NCBI GenBank assembly: GCA_963169875.1
Contig: CAUJEL010000068.1
Span: 1 to 59,499, forward strand
Length of the DNA stretch: 59,499 nucleotides
Origin: Candidatus Zhuqueibacterota bacterium
Lineage (GTDB): Bacteria > Zhuqueibacterota > Zhuqueibacteria > Residuimicrobiales > Residuimicrobiaceae
Reading direction: 5' to 3'
Under the pieces are notes generated by a model, which did not search any database, was not told where the DNA came from, and was given only the letters and a program-made list of their open reading frames with translations. The position numbers and the translations under genes are program-made. Of this stretch, positions 17,153 through 25,601 are shown piece after piece. Positions within the stretch are counted from its first letter, which is position 1. Each line of letters starts with the position of its first letter.

Positions 17153-17971
17153 TTATTGAGGATTTACTATTTTCGACCAATCCGCCTGGATATCGAGACC
17201 GGAGAGGGCCTCACCCGCCTTGACGCGGAATTTGGCGGGCTCGCCGGGCTGCGCCGGATTCTCATAGACGCCGATGGTCTGGAACTCGGTCAGATTAGAA
17301 TTTTCCGGCAACCAGAAGACAGCCAGATATTCGATGTTGCCGTTGCGCACCGGCAGTTTAAAGTGATAGGGATTGGTGCCGACGCTGAAATCGATGGACT
17401 TGAGAAAGGTCAGATATTCCACGCTCACCGTCGGTTTGTAGCGGTAAGCCGCCACGGCTGTGGCCAGCGTGTTGGCTGGGAAGGGGCCATTAAAATAAAT
17501 GGTGCCCTCGATGCTGGCATCGCGATTGACCTTGTCCCAGTTGGCAACCAGATTCATCTGATGCTGAGGTTGCGCCGTTGTGAGATCAAAACCCAAGGGG
17601 AGCAGGTTATTATTGATATCCAGAGGCAGGGAGAGGACATCGGCCAGATTGGATTTGGTATCATTGCTGTACCACCACAGACTGATGGCATCGTAATGAC
17701 CCAGCGGCAGGTCGATCTCGGTGTGCACGGAATCCAGTCCGATGGGCAGGCTGTTGGAACTATGGAACAGCTCATTGATGGCGTGGGGCGGAAAATCAGG
17801 CGTCACGATCAGATAAATGCCCTGGGTGTTGGCAGGCGGTGTGCCGTGGAACTTGATATCCACCAGCAGCCGGCCCGGCAGCGGCGCCAGGCCGTGGTCA
17901 TCGGAACAGCTGCTGAGAAAGGACAGCAGTCCCGGAAATAAACACAGAAAGTATTTTGCTTTCATAGACAT
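17153..17971 (-). CDS. 'DHGL' lipoprotein with two tandem domains (copy A)
   Basis: A 272-residue predicted lipoprotein: the signal peptide ends in the lipobox LSSC (Cys about 22), directly followed by SDDHGLAP. Two related beta-rich domains follow (about 34-150 and 155-270). Both contain a strand like LLVDIKFHG or GTIYFNGP near the start and a region with YDAISLWWYSNDT or IEYLAVFWLPENSN towards the end. The shorter lipoprotein at 27763 has the same DHGL motif and a single such domain. I know no named family for it. Genetic linkage to the TonB receptor 24 bp downstream suggests a surface-exposed substrate-binding or plug-assisting role, which is inference. AGGA lies 5 nt before the ATG. Confidence 0.82.
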   Translation of the reverse strand: MSMKAKYFLCLFPGLLSFLSSCSDDHGLAPLPGRLLVDIKFHGTPPANTQGIYLIVTPDFPPHAINELFHSSNSLPIGLDSVHTEIDLPLGHYDAISLWWYSNDTKSNLADVLSLPLDINNNLLPLGFDLTTAQPQHQMNLVANWDKVNRDASIEGTIYFNGPFPANTLATAVAAYRYKPTVSVEYLTFLKSIDFSVGTNPYHFKLPVRNGNIEYLAVFWLPENSNLTEFQTIGVYENPAQPGEPAKFRVKAGEALSGLDIQADWSKIVNPQ

Positions 17972-18044
17972 GGATTCCTGATTGACAGATCATTTTATCT
18001 TCGCCTGTGGATGAACCCGGAAGAACCCGGATTTGGTCATCGCT

Positions 18045-18071
18045 CCAGCTCGACGAGGCTCGTCGACCTGG
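18045..18071. repeat. GTCGACGAG hairpin, copy 1
   Basis: CCAGCTCGACGAG, a central G, then CTCGTCGACCTGG: 13-bp arms with one mismatch. A near-identical hairpin is at 50559-50585. It lies in the gap between the secreted-protein gene and the lipoprotein gene. Confidence 0.75.
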
Positions 18072-18097
18072 TGTGCACGGGCACGAAGGCGCTCTCA

Positions 18098-18121
18098 AAC
18101 GCGCGGACGCGTCCGCGCGTT
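18098..18121. repeat. 24-bp perfect palindrome, GC-rich
   Basis: AACGCGCGGACG followed by its exact complement. It lies 16 bp downstream of the secreted-protein stop codon and may end or attenuate that transcript before the lipoprotein-receptor pair; there is no U-tract on the minus strand. Confidence 0.7.
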
Positions 18122-18136
18122 CAAAGCGGGCGTATG

Positions 18137-19852
18137 TCACCGCAGCAGCAACAGCTTCCGCTCCGCCCGGAACGATGCTCCCTGCAGCACCGCAAAAAAG
18201 ACACCGCTGGGCAAGGATCGACCATCCTGATCCCGGCCATCCCATGACAGCTCATGCCCCCCCGATCCGAACCGCTGATCCGCCAGGGTTGCTATCCTGT
18301 GGCCGGCGACATCATAGATAGTGCAGACCACATGCTGCGGCCGTGACAGCTGAAATGTTAATCGCGTGCCGGCATTGAAAGGATTGGGATAATTCTGCAG
18401 CATTTGAAAATGGCTGGCGATCACCTCTTCGACCTGCTCCACGCCGGTCAAAAAAGTCACCGGCAGAGCGCGATGTTCGATATAATCGGCCAGCTGTTGC
18501 GCCTGTTCGCGCGTATTGAACGTGCCGGGCAGAAAATACATGAGAAAACCCAATTTCAGGCTTTTGGGAACGCTCATCAGGAAGCCTTGATCCCCATAGG
18601 ATTTGCCATCGCCTGTATCCTTGGCGCCTTTGAAAATATGGGCATCTCCCATACCGCCGCTGCTGTTGTCATAAAAATAGAGCTGAATGGCATCGGCCAC
18701 CGTGTCCGGGAATGTGGTCATGGAAAAAATCGCACCCTGGTCACCTGCCGTGAGCATCCACTCATTGATGGGTTTTTCGATGACTGGGTCAGGGACGTCT
18801 GCAACGCCATCCACGACCAGTCCGTTATTGCGTTTGCTGAAGAAGCGCATGCCTGCGGCAGCAGGTGAAAGATCCCAACTCTGCCTCAGGTTGTACAATT
18901 CGAGATAGACCTCCGCTTCCGGAAAAGCCTCTGCCAGGCTGTTCGGGTCGAGCGCCTCGCCTCCTTCGAGCGTGCCGCTGAAGGGATAGAATTTGACCGC
19001 GACAAAGAAGGCCATCGCGTCCTCGAGTCGGGTGTAGCCCAAGCGAATGGTCATGCGCACCTCGCGCACCATTCTGACCACCGGATTTTTAGTGTAGCCT
19101 TTATAATCAGAATAGACCTTGAGATACATTTCATTGGTGTTGACAAAAGGAATGCCCACCACGCCAAAATCGCCATAGCCATTCAGCAATATTTTTTGAC
19201 GGTCAAAAATATCCACGCCGGTGCCAAAAGGCGGATTGAGCTGAATGCTCCTGAGGATGCCAAAATTCTTGTCAATGGCGACATTGTAATATTTGCTGCA
19301 GAGACTGTCCGCATCCGGATAGTAGGTGAACTGATACGGGGTGGGCACGGATTCCGTGATGGTTGAAGAGCGGAACAGATAGGCAAAGGCGCTTTTCTCG
19401 TACGAACGGGGATCGTAGACGCGGATTTCAAGCCGTTTGTTAAAGCTTTTGGCCTCGGCATTATCAATCCAGGCTTTGGGCGGCGCCTGATCCCCCATAT
19501 CGCGGATCATGAACACCAGTTCATCATCTTCATCAAAGAGTCCATCATCCAAGGCTTGATCGGAACAGGCGTAAAAAAAACGGCTTTTGGCCGGATCGTA
19601 CGGATTGGCCATGATGATGCGCTCGTCAACCTGGAACGGCATCAGACGCCACGATTGCGTGCTGTCGCTCCAGGCATAAAGATACATCTCCTCGACCGGC
19701 ACGCCATAAAATTCCTGCAGCAGCGACTGCTTCATGACCATGGGCTCGTAAATTCGCTCACGATACAACTTGTTGGTTTCTGCAATGCCAAGGCCCGTCA
19801 AAACAAAGAGCAGCAGACCAAACCAGGCGGTTCTCATGATCCGGATTGACAT
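18137..19852 (-). CDS. exported protein of unknown family with T9SS sorting domain (copy A)
   Basis: 571 residues. Signal peptide (MRTAWFGLLLFVLTGLGIAE), a long beta-rich body, then a sorting domain from about residue 482 (MLQNYPNPFNAGTRLTF ... SGVFFAVLQG). The body shares clear landmarks with the 557-residue protein at 23928: W-L-MPFQVD, DDELVFMIRDMGDQAPPKAW, DLSPAAAGMRFFS followed by VDGVAD, GDGKSYGDQG, and LGFLMYFLPG. I do not recognise a named family or catalytic motif. GGAGG lies about 10 nt upstream of the ATG at 19852. It is probably a surface component supplying or binding the ligand for the receptor encoded downstream; that is inference from linkage. Confidence 0.85.
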   Translation of the reverse strand: MSIRIMRTAWFGLLLFVLTGLGIAETNKLYRERIYEPMVMKQSLLQEFYGVPVEEMYLYAWSDSTQSWRLMPFQVDERIIMANPYDPAKSRFFYACSDQALDDGLFDEDDELVFMIRDMGDQAPPKAWIDNAEAKSFNKRLEIRVYDPRSYEKSAFAYLFRSSTITESVPTPYQFTYYPDADSLCSKYYNVAIDKNFGILRSIQLNPPFGTGVDIFDRQKILLNGYGDFGVVGIPFVNTNEMYLKVYSDYKGYTKNPVVRMVREVRMTIRLGYTRLEDAMAFFVAVKFYPFSGTLEGGEALDPNSLAEAFPEAEVYLELYNLRQSWDLSPAAAGMRFFSKRNNGLVVDGVADVPDPVIEKPINEWMLTAGDQGAIFSMTTFPDTVADAIQLYFYDNSSGGMGDAHIFKGAKDTGDGKSYGDQGFLMSVPKSLKLGFLMYFLPGTFNTREQAQQLADYIEHRALPVTFLTGVEQVEEVIASHFQMLQNYPNPFNAGTRLTFQLSRPQHVVCTIYDVAGHRIATLADQRFGSGGHELSWDGRDQDGRSLPSGVFFAVLQGASFRAERKLLLLR

Positions 19853-19876
19853 ATAAAAAATCCTCCTGTAAACATC

Positions 19877-21022
19877 TCAGCGGTTGCGCGCTTCGATGGG
19901 GCATTGCTCGATGACAATTTCCCCGTTTTCGCCAACCAGCGTAAAATATTCCCACAAATTGACCGTTGAACAGACATGCCGCGGGACCAGGGCCAGATAA
20001 TCCCCTATCTGCAGCTGTGTTTTTTCAGCCAGCTCAACCACCGTGTGTTCTTCACTCCATTTCACCGCCTGAATGCCGGGCAGGCTGAACGCCTCCACCG
20101 GTCCCTGATCCACGGCCCAGCGCTTGTGCCCCAGATTCAGCGTACGGCGGTCCGGCGCGGTCTGGTCGACCACCTGGGCCAGGATGAGCGCCGCGGGCGC
20201 AAAGGTATCCGGCATCAGCCGGCCGCAGGTGGTGTCAAAGAGCACCCAGGTGCCCGGGGAGAGCCAAAGTTCCGCGTCAAATTGCTGTGTGTTCAAATAC
20301 TCAAAATCGGGCCAGAAACCGGGCGTGCCACCGACCACCATCCGCGGCACTGCGACCTGGTTCTCATTGAAATGGCGCAGGATCTGCAAAAGCAGATCCA
20401 TGCTCTGCCGCGTGATCGCTCTGCGTTCGTCCAGCGTCGCCTTGTAGTTATGGCCGTCATAGGCGTGCAGACCCGCAAACCATAGGCCATAGAGACGGCT
20501 GGTTTCACGATAGAGGTCAAAAGCCCGCTCCGCGGCAACCCCGGTGCGCCCCATGCCCACATCCAGATCGATGAAAAAGCGCACATCGAAATCGTGTTTT
20601 TTGGCCAGTGCCGGCCAGATGGCGGCGTGTTCGGGATGGGCGATCTGAATATAGAATTGCACCTCGCGGTGCGCGGCCATGCGTTCAGCCAGCCAGGCCG
20701 CCTGCGCCTGCAGCAGGGGATAGGCGACAAATATTTCCCGGGCGCCGCAGCCCAGGAGCATGTCGACTTCATTGAGGGTCGCCTTGAAACGCGATACCCC
20801 CGCATCCAGCAACTGCTGCGTCACCCAGCCCGATTTATGCGTCTTGACATGGGGGCAGAGCAGGGACAGATCCGCATCAGAGCGCACCTGCTGCAACATC
20901 TCCCGCATGGTATTGATGTTGGCCTGAACCCGCTCTTGCCACACCAATAGCCGCGGCGTGATGATTCTGCCGGGATCGGCGATGCGATAGGTGGTGTTGC
21001 AGGCGGGTAATGTGAATTCCAT
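19877..21022 (-). CDS. D-threonine aldolase / D-serine dehydratase-like PLP enzyme
   Basis: 381 residues with an alanine-racemase-type N-terminal barrel. The PLP lysine is in CPHVKTHK (about residue 65), followed by ATLNEVDMLL, FFIDLDVGMGRTGV, GLHAYDGHNY and VVGGTPGFWPDFEY. The C-terminal domain has LVPRHVCSTVN, where the His and Cys match the metal-ligand pair of eukaryotic D-serine dehydratase and bacterial D-threonine aldolase (DSD1-like family). The reaction is likely cleavage or dehydration of a D-hydroxyamino acid, exact substrate unknown. Start uncertain between the ATGs at 21022 and 21028; AGG 8 nt before 21022 decides. It lies 24 bp upstream of the secreted-protein gene and may be co-transcribed with it. 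Confidence 0.85.
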   Translation of the reverse strand: MEFTLPACNTTYRIADPGRIITPRLLVWQERVQANINTMREMLQQVRSDADLSLLCPHVKTHKSGWVTQQLLDAGVSRFKATLNEVDMLLGCGAREIFVAYPLLQAQAAWLAERMAAHREVQFYIQIAHPEHAAIWPALAKKHDFDVRFFIDLDVGMGRTGVAAERAFDLYRETSRLYGLWFAGLHAYDGHNYKATLDERRAITRQSMDLLLQILRHFNENQVAVPRMVVGGTPGFWPDFEYLNTQQFDAELWLSPGTWVLFDTTCGRLMPDTFAPAALILAQVVDQTAPDRRTLNLGHKRWAVDQGPVEAFSLPGIQAVKWSEEHTVVELAEKTQLQIGDYLALVPRHVCSTVNLWEYFTLVGENGEIVIEQCPIEARNR

Positions 21023-21171
21023 AAGCATAACCTGTAGCAAAAAAGTCGCTCGAAATCGTGGGTTTTAATGAACCCTGCAAAATGATTTGTAAAACCTGAT
21101 ATTTTTAAGAGTCAGCAAGCCGCTCGCGATGATCGGCCAAACTGAACGCTGCCATTTGCTGTGCGGTGAGG

Positions 21172-21280
21172 TGTCACCGTTTTTGGGGCTGCCTGAACCT
21201 GTCGAAGGCAGCAATATGCCGGCCTCGACAGGCTCAGGCGTGCGTGCGCTGTCGCGCCGGCGCATGCCACCACGCTGACC
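21172..21280. repeat. dispersed repeat, copy 1 (CCTCGACAGGCTC type)
   Basis: GCTGCCTGAACCTGTCGAAGGCAGC and GGCCTCGACAGGCTCAGGC, then GTGCGCT, GCCGGCGC and a final CGCTGA. The same ordered blocks recur at 50426-50545. The element contains an internal inverted repeat (CCTGTCGA / TCGACAGG), like intergenic palindromic elements of other bacteria. Confidence 0.75.
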
Positions 21281-21282
21281 CA

Positions 21283-22137
21283 TCAATTCGCATCCTGTAC
21301 CTGATATACCGTGCGCGTGGGAAAGGGAAATTCAATACCTTTTGCATCAAACTCGATCTTGAGCCGCCGGTTGAATTCCCGGGCGAGGCGCCACTGCTGC
21401 CCCGGCCTGGTGGTCAAGCGCGCCCGGATGACGACAGATGACTCGGCAAAGCGCTCCAGTCCGAAGAGCTCGATTGGCTGCAGCATATCCACCTTGAAAT
21501 CGGCATCGGCGCGCAGCGACTCGTCCACCGCCTTGACCGCCTCGATGGCGCGGTCCACATCCTGATCATAGGTGATGCCGATATCCATGACGTACTGGCT
21601 AAATTCCTTGGTCATGTTGGTGACGATATCGATGACGCCATTGGGAATGAAATGGACATTCCCCGAGACGTCGCGCAACACGGTCATCTTCAGACTCACC
21701 TTTTCGACGGTGCCGCTTTTCCCTGCGGCCTGAATGACATCGCCGACGCGGATCTGGTCATTAGCGAGGATAAAAAAGCCGTTAATCACATCCTTGATCA
21801 GACTCTGGGCGCCAAAACCGACGGCGATACCGGCGATGCCCGCGGCTGCCAGAACGGGGCCGATTTCAATGCCCAGTTCGCTCAAGATCGTGATGATGGC
21901 CACGGCAAAAATGATCACGGACAGGGTGTGGCGGATCACCACCCCCAGGGTCTCGGCGCGCTTGACCGATTCTTCATCCAGTTCCTGACGGCTGATCAGA
22001 AGCGCCATCTTGCGCGACAACGTGCGAATGGCTTTGTAGATCAGCAACGTGATGATAACAATGATGAAAATTCTTATTCCGGAGCGAAGGACGGAAACCG
22101 CCACATCCGTGGTCCAGAGCAGATATTTATCCATCAT
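21283..22137 (-). CDS. MscS-family mechanosensitive channel
   Basis: A 284-residue inner-membrane protein of the small-conductance mechanosensitive channel family, which releases solutes on osmotic downshock. Three membrane helices are visible (about 13-38, 66-88, 92-112). The third, pore-lining helix AAAGIAGIAVGFGAQSLIKDVINGFFIL is the MscS signature, followed by the beta domain (DQIRVGDVIQAAGKSGTVEKVSLKMTVLRD ... IPNG) and an alpha/beta C-terminus. It follows the acyl-CoA-synthetase-like gene by 8 bp and is probably translated from the same mRNA. Confidence 0.93.
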   Translation of the reverse strand: MMDKYLLWTTDVAVSVLRSGIRIFIIVIITLLIYKAIRTLSRKMALLISRQELDEESVKRAETLGVVIRHTLSVIIFAVAIITILSELGIEIGPVLAAAGIAGIAVGFGAQSLIKDVINGFFILANDQIRVGDVIQAAGKSGTVEKVSLKMTVLRDVSGNVHFIPNGVIDIVTNMTKEFSQYVMDIGITYDQDVDRAIEAVKAVDESLRADADFKVDMLQPIELFGLERFAESSVVIRARLTTRPGQQWRLAREFNRRLKIEFDAKGIEFPFPTRTVYQVQDAN

Positions 22138-22145
22138 AACGCCCC

Positions 22146-23837
22146 CTACACATAGAGATACCGTTTGATCTTCTGTGTTGGCGTCTTGTCGAAGGGCTCG
22201 GTCTGCTCGATGATCTTGTTGATGCGCGAGAACGGCTTGACCTGGCTGTTGACGTGGGTACGGATCATTTCCAGGCGTGCGACGATGCGTTCCTTGATCT
22301 CTGAGTCGTTCAGTTTTTCGGAGGAAAACATCTGCTCGAGTTCCTCATAGTTGAGAAACACGCGCGCGATCAGCTGGCCGTTTTGTTCATAGACCAGTGA
22401 CTCCAGCACATCCGCTTCTTCATTCAACACCGCCTCGATCTCTTCAGGATAGATATTTTCTCCGCTCGGGCCCAGGATCATGTTTTTGAGCCGTCCCTTG
22501 ATGTAGAGGTAACCGTTGCTGTCAAAGGCGCCGAGATCGCCGGTGCGCAGCCAGCCCTCTTTATCCAGGACTTCGGAAGTTCGATCCGCGTCTTTATAGT
22601 AGCCCTGCATGACCATGGGGCCGCGGACGAGGATTTCGCCCTCCCCCGTATGTGGATTGGGTTTGTCAATTTTGATCTCTACGCCCGGCAAGGGTTTTCC
22701 GGTCGAGCGCAACACCGTGCCTGCCGGATCGGTGCCGGCGATGAGGGGCGCGGTTTCGGTGAGACCGTAGCCAATGGCATAGGGGAATTGGGCTTCGCGC
22801 AAAAAATGTTCGACTTCAGGCGCCAGCGATGCGCCGCCGATGCAGAAACTGCGCAGCTCGCCGCCAAAAAAGCGCAGCAACTTTTTGCCGGCCGCGCGAT
22901 GCAGCGTTCGCCGCATAAAGTTGATGCCGTAAAGCCCGCGCACCACCCGCTTCTGGGTGAACTGCGGCAGAATGCGCGTCTTGAATATTTTTTCGATCAC
23001 CAGTGGCACGGAGCACATGATGGTGGGCTTAACCGACTGCAAGGCCGGTGTCAGCACCCGCGCCGTCGGCGGCTTATCGACGTAATAAACCGCTGCGCCG
23101 ACGAGCAGCACCAGCACCAGGCCAAGCGTGCATTCATAGGCATGTGACAACGGCAAAATGGACAGCAGCCGGTCGGTATGATTGACATCGATAATCCCGG
23201 TTGTGGCAATGGCATCGGATACGATATTTTTATGGGTGAGCATGACGCCCTTGGAATTTCCTGTGGTGCCCGAAGTATAAATGATCGAAGCCAGATCATC
23301 TTCCTGCACTTCCCTGGTACGGCCGGCCCAGCGTTTGGCGGCGCCTCTGAGTTTATCCAGTTCGATGCTTCCCTGGTCAATGAATTCTTTCAAGCGTTCG
23401 CCTTTAGTGCGCAAGGGGACCGTTGAAAAATCCTCGATGATGAAAACCGAGCGCAGCGACGATTCGAACTCATCTTCCACTTTGCTGTACAATTTTTCCG
23501 AGACGAAAATGGCCTTGGCGCCCGAATGGCGGACGATGTGCTGCACCTCCGCAGTGGTGAAATCAGGCAAAATGGGAACGACGACCGCACCCATGGTGGT
23601 GATGGCTAAATAGGCAATGCCCCACTGCGGTTTGTTCTCGCTGAGAAGCGCCACGCGGTCCCCGGCAATAATACCCTGATTGGACAAGAGTTCCGAAACA
23701 ACATGCACTTTGTCCTGGAGAGCACTGTAGTTGATGGTCGCGCCATCCACTTCACCCAATGCGATGTGGGTGGGATAGGTTTGCACGGAATTCTTCAACA
23801 GGGCATTTAATGTCAAAGTTGACAAATTCGTTGTCAT
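22146..23837 (-). CDS. AMP-binding acyl-CoA synthetase-like ligase
   Basis: A 563-residue ANL-superfamily enzyme, most like long-chain fatty-acid CoA ligases: it would adenylate a carboxylic acid and transfer it to CoA. The ATP/AMP motif IIYTSGTTGNSKGVMLTHKN (about 190-209), GYGLTETAPLIAGT, GWLRTGDLGAFDSNGYLYIKGR and the C-terminal hinge are intact. The catalytic lysine appears in DKTPTQKIKRYLYV at the extreme C-terminus. No membrane segment. It heads a two-gene unit with MscS; AGGATCAACCT precedes the ATG. Confidence 0.92.
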   Translation of the reverse strand: MTTNLSTLTLNALLKNSVQTYPTHIALGEVDGATINYSALQDKVHVVSELLSNQGIIAGDRVALLSENKPQWGIAYLAITTMGAVVVPILPDFTTAEVQHIVRHSGAKAIFVSEKLYSKVEDEFESSLRSVFIIEDFSTVPLRTKGERLKEFIDQGSIELDKLRGAAKRWAGRTREVQEDDLASIIYTSGTTGNSKGVMLTHKNIVSDAIATTGIIDVNHTDRLLSILPLSHAYECTLGLVLVLLVGAAVYYVDKPPTARVLTPALQSVKPTIMCSVPLVIEKIFKTRILPQFTQKRVVRGLYGINFMRRTLHRAAGKKLLRFFGGELRSFCIGGASLAPEVEHFLREAQFPYAIGYGLTETAPLIAGTDPAGTVLRSTGKPLPGVEIKIDKPNPHTGEGEILVRGPMVMQGYYKDADRTSEVLDKEGWLRTGDLGAFDSNGYLYIKGRLKNMILGPSGENIYPEEIEAVLNEEADVLESLVYEQNGQLIARVFLNYEELEQMFSSEKLNDSEIKERIVARLEMIRTHVNSQVKPFSRINKIIEQTEPFDKTPTQKIKRYLYV

Positions 23838-23878
23838 AGGTTGATCCTGTATTAAATGATTATTCTCTGCCTTTTCTC

Positions 23879-23913
23879 TACCCTTGCGAAGGTTTTAAGC
23901 CTCCGCAAGGGTA
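23879..23913. repeat. CCTTGCGAAGG hairpin, copy 1
   Basis: TACCCTTGCGAAGG ... CCTCCGCAAGGGTA, 14-bp arms with one mismatch, 7-nt loop. It sits between the end of the copy-B secreted-protein gene and the ligase gene. Related hairpins are at 36779 and 57419. Confidence 0.8.
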
Positions 23914-23927
23914 TGTCTTGGGTATGT

Positions 23928-25601
23928 CTAATAAACCACCTGCACTTTGGTCATGAGCATTTGCCCGGCGCAATGGACGCGCACAAAATAAACACCCTGC
24001 GGCGCCAGATATCCTTTGGCGTCGCGTCCATCCCAGCGCAAGAGCGTGCGGCCGTTGACAGGCGCCGAAATCGAACGCCAGGAGGTCACCAGCTGACCGA
24101 GCAGATTGAAGACCTGGACCTCATAATCTTGTGCAACGGGCATGGCCGTGATCTCCCATGCGATCTCGCCCCGGTGCGGGTCGAAGGGATTGGGATAGCC
24201 TGCACCCAGTTTAAATCCATCGGGTACGCTTGCCGGAATATCGACCCTGGTTCCCGGATCATTGAGAACGCTCACTTTGACGGCCGGATCCTGTTGAATC
24301 CATTTGAAAAAAGCATCGGCAAATGTTGCATCGCGGTCGCGTTCGGGAAGAATATACAAAGTGAATCCCATGGTCACATTGTTGGTGATCAATCCGCTGC
24401 CGGATTTGGCGGTGACCACCAGCCCCATATCGCCGTAGGACTTTTTGTCACCGCTTTCAAGGGTGTTGTCCGATGTGCCGCCCGAACGATCATCGCGATA
24501 GTAGAGGATTGTCGCACCGTTTTTGGTGCTGGGCATCTCCATGACCACGAAGAGGGTGCCCTGGGGACCGCTGGCCATGGTCCACTGTTTTCCGGTCTGC
24601 GACGCCAATGCTGTGGCGATGTTTTCAGCTGTGCCATCGATGGCCGCCCCGCCGCGATTGTTGTCCGAATAGAAGCGCATGCCCGCCGCCTGCGGACTGA
24701 GGTCGAGTGACTGACGTATCAGCTTGGCGCCGGCCAGAACCAGTATGTACTCGCTCTCCAATTGTTTATCCTTGACACCGATCATCACCGACCAGGGATA
24801 ATAGAAGAGGGGATAATCGATCGGCGCCGTGCCAATGCCCGGCACGGTCAGTTTGGAGCGCTGATCGCGAATCGCGCGCACGACCCCCGGCCAATAGGTA
24901 TAGGTGGAATCCTTGCTGCCCGGGATGGAGCCATTCCCCTTAAGGGTGTCTTCCGTGGCCGCATATTTGCCGATGGTGGGATCCAGTGCCGTACCCGCCA
25001 CCCGCAGTTTCAACCGGTCGATGAGATCGGTTTTGGGATTGTCCGCCATGGCCAGATAATCGATCCAGCCGTGATAATTATGGCCGATGATATAGGCGTT
25101 GGAAAAAACCGTATCCGCGCCGCTGCCCTTGGGGGCGCCGATATGACGGAAATAGCTTTTGGGCTGACTGGAGCTGGGATAGAGATAGAGCCAGCCTTTC
25201 TGGGTAGCATCGCTTCCTTCAGAAATCTCGATTTCGACACGCCGGGCCGCCCGGATGCCATTCTCCGCCAGCCAGGCCTTTTCCGGAGCGCGATCGCCGA
25301 GATCCTCAGGCATGAAGAGCACTTCGTCGTTTGCATCCAGGTAGGTGGGAGCTGGTTTGCCATGATAATTTCCATTAGCATCGCGATAATCCACCTGAAA
25401 GGGCACCAGATGCCAGCTGCCGTCGCTGGCGTCATAACGAAAAGCGCGCCAGTCATTAAAAGCGAACTGACTGACGGTTATCCTGGCGCCCGCCATCTTG
25501 ATGGGCACATATTTCCGCTGCAACGTCTTGAACTCGGCGCTCTGCGCAAATTGGATGCTCAACATCATCAACACAACAAAAAGAATCGTACGTTTCAACA
25601 T
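23928..25601 (-). CDS. exported protein of unknown family with diverged sorting domain (copy B)
   Basis: 557 residues, paralogous to the 18137-19852 protein. Signal peptide (to about residue 21, ending FAQSAE), then WHLVPFQVDYRD, DEVLFMPEDLGDRAPEKAW, DLSPQAAGMRFYSDNN with IDGTAE, GDKKSYGDMG and MGFTLYILPE in the same order as copy A. The C-terminal about 85 residues (GAGYPNPFDPHRGEIAWEI ... GVYFVRVHCAG) are a diverged sorting domain. Its ATG overlaps the stop codon of the TonB receptor by one base (TAATG), so the two are translationally coupled. No catalytic motif recognised. Confidence 0.86.
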   Translation of the reverse strand: MLKRTILFVVLMMLSIQFAQSAEFKTLQRKYVPIKMAGARITVSQFAFNDWRAFRYDASDGSWHLVPFQVDYRDANGNYHGKPAPTYLDANDEVLFMPEDLGDRAPEKAWLAENGIRAARRVEIEISEGSDATQKGWLYLYPSSSQPKSYFRHIGAPKGSGADTVFSNAYIIGHNYHGWIDYLAMADNPKTDLIDRLKLRVAGTALDPTIGKYAATEDTLKGNGSIPGSKDSTYTYWPGVVRAIRDQRSKLTVPGIGTAPIDYPLFYYPWSVMIGVKDKQLESEYILVLAGAKLIRQSLDLSPQAAGMRFYSDNNRGGAAIDGTAENIATALASQTGKQWTMASGPQGTLFVVMEMPSTKNGATILYYRDDRSGGTSDNTLESGDKKSYGDMGLVVTAKSGSGLITNNVTMGFTLYILPERDRDATFADAFFKWIQQDPAVKVSVLNDPGTRVDIPASVPDGFKLGAGYPNPFDPHRGEIAWEITAMPVAQDYEVQVFNLLGQLVTSWRSISAPVNGRTLLRWDGRDAKGYLAPQGVYFVRVHCAGQMLMTKVQVVY

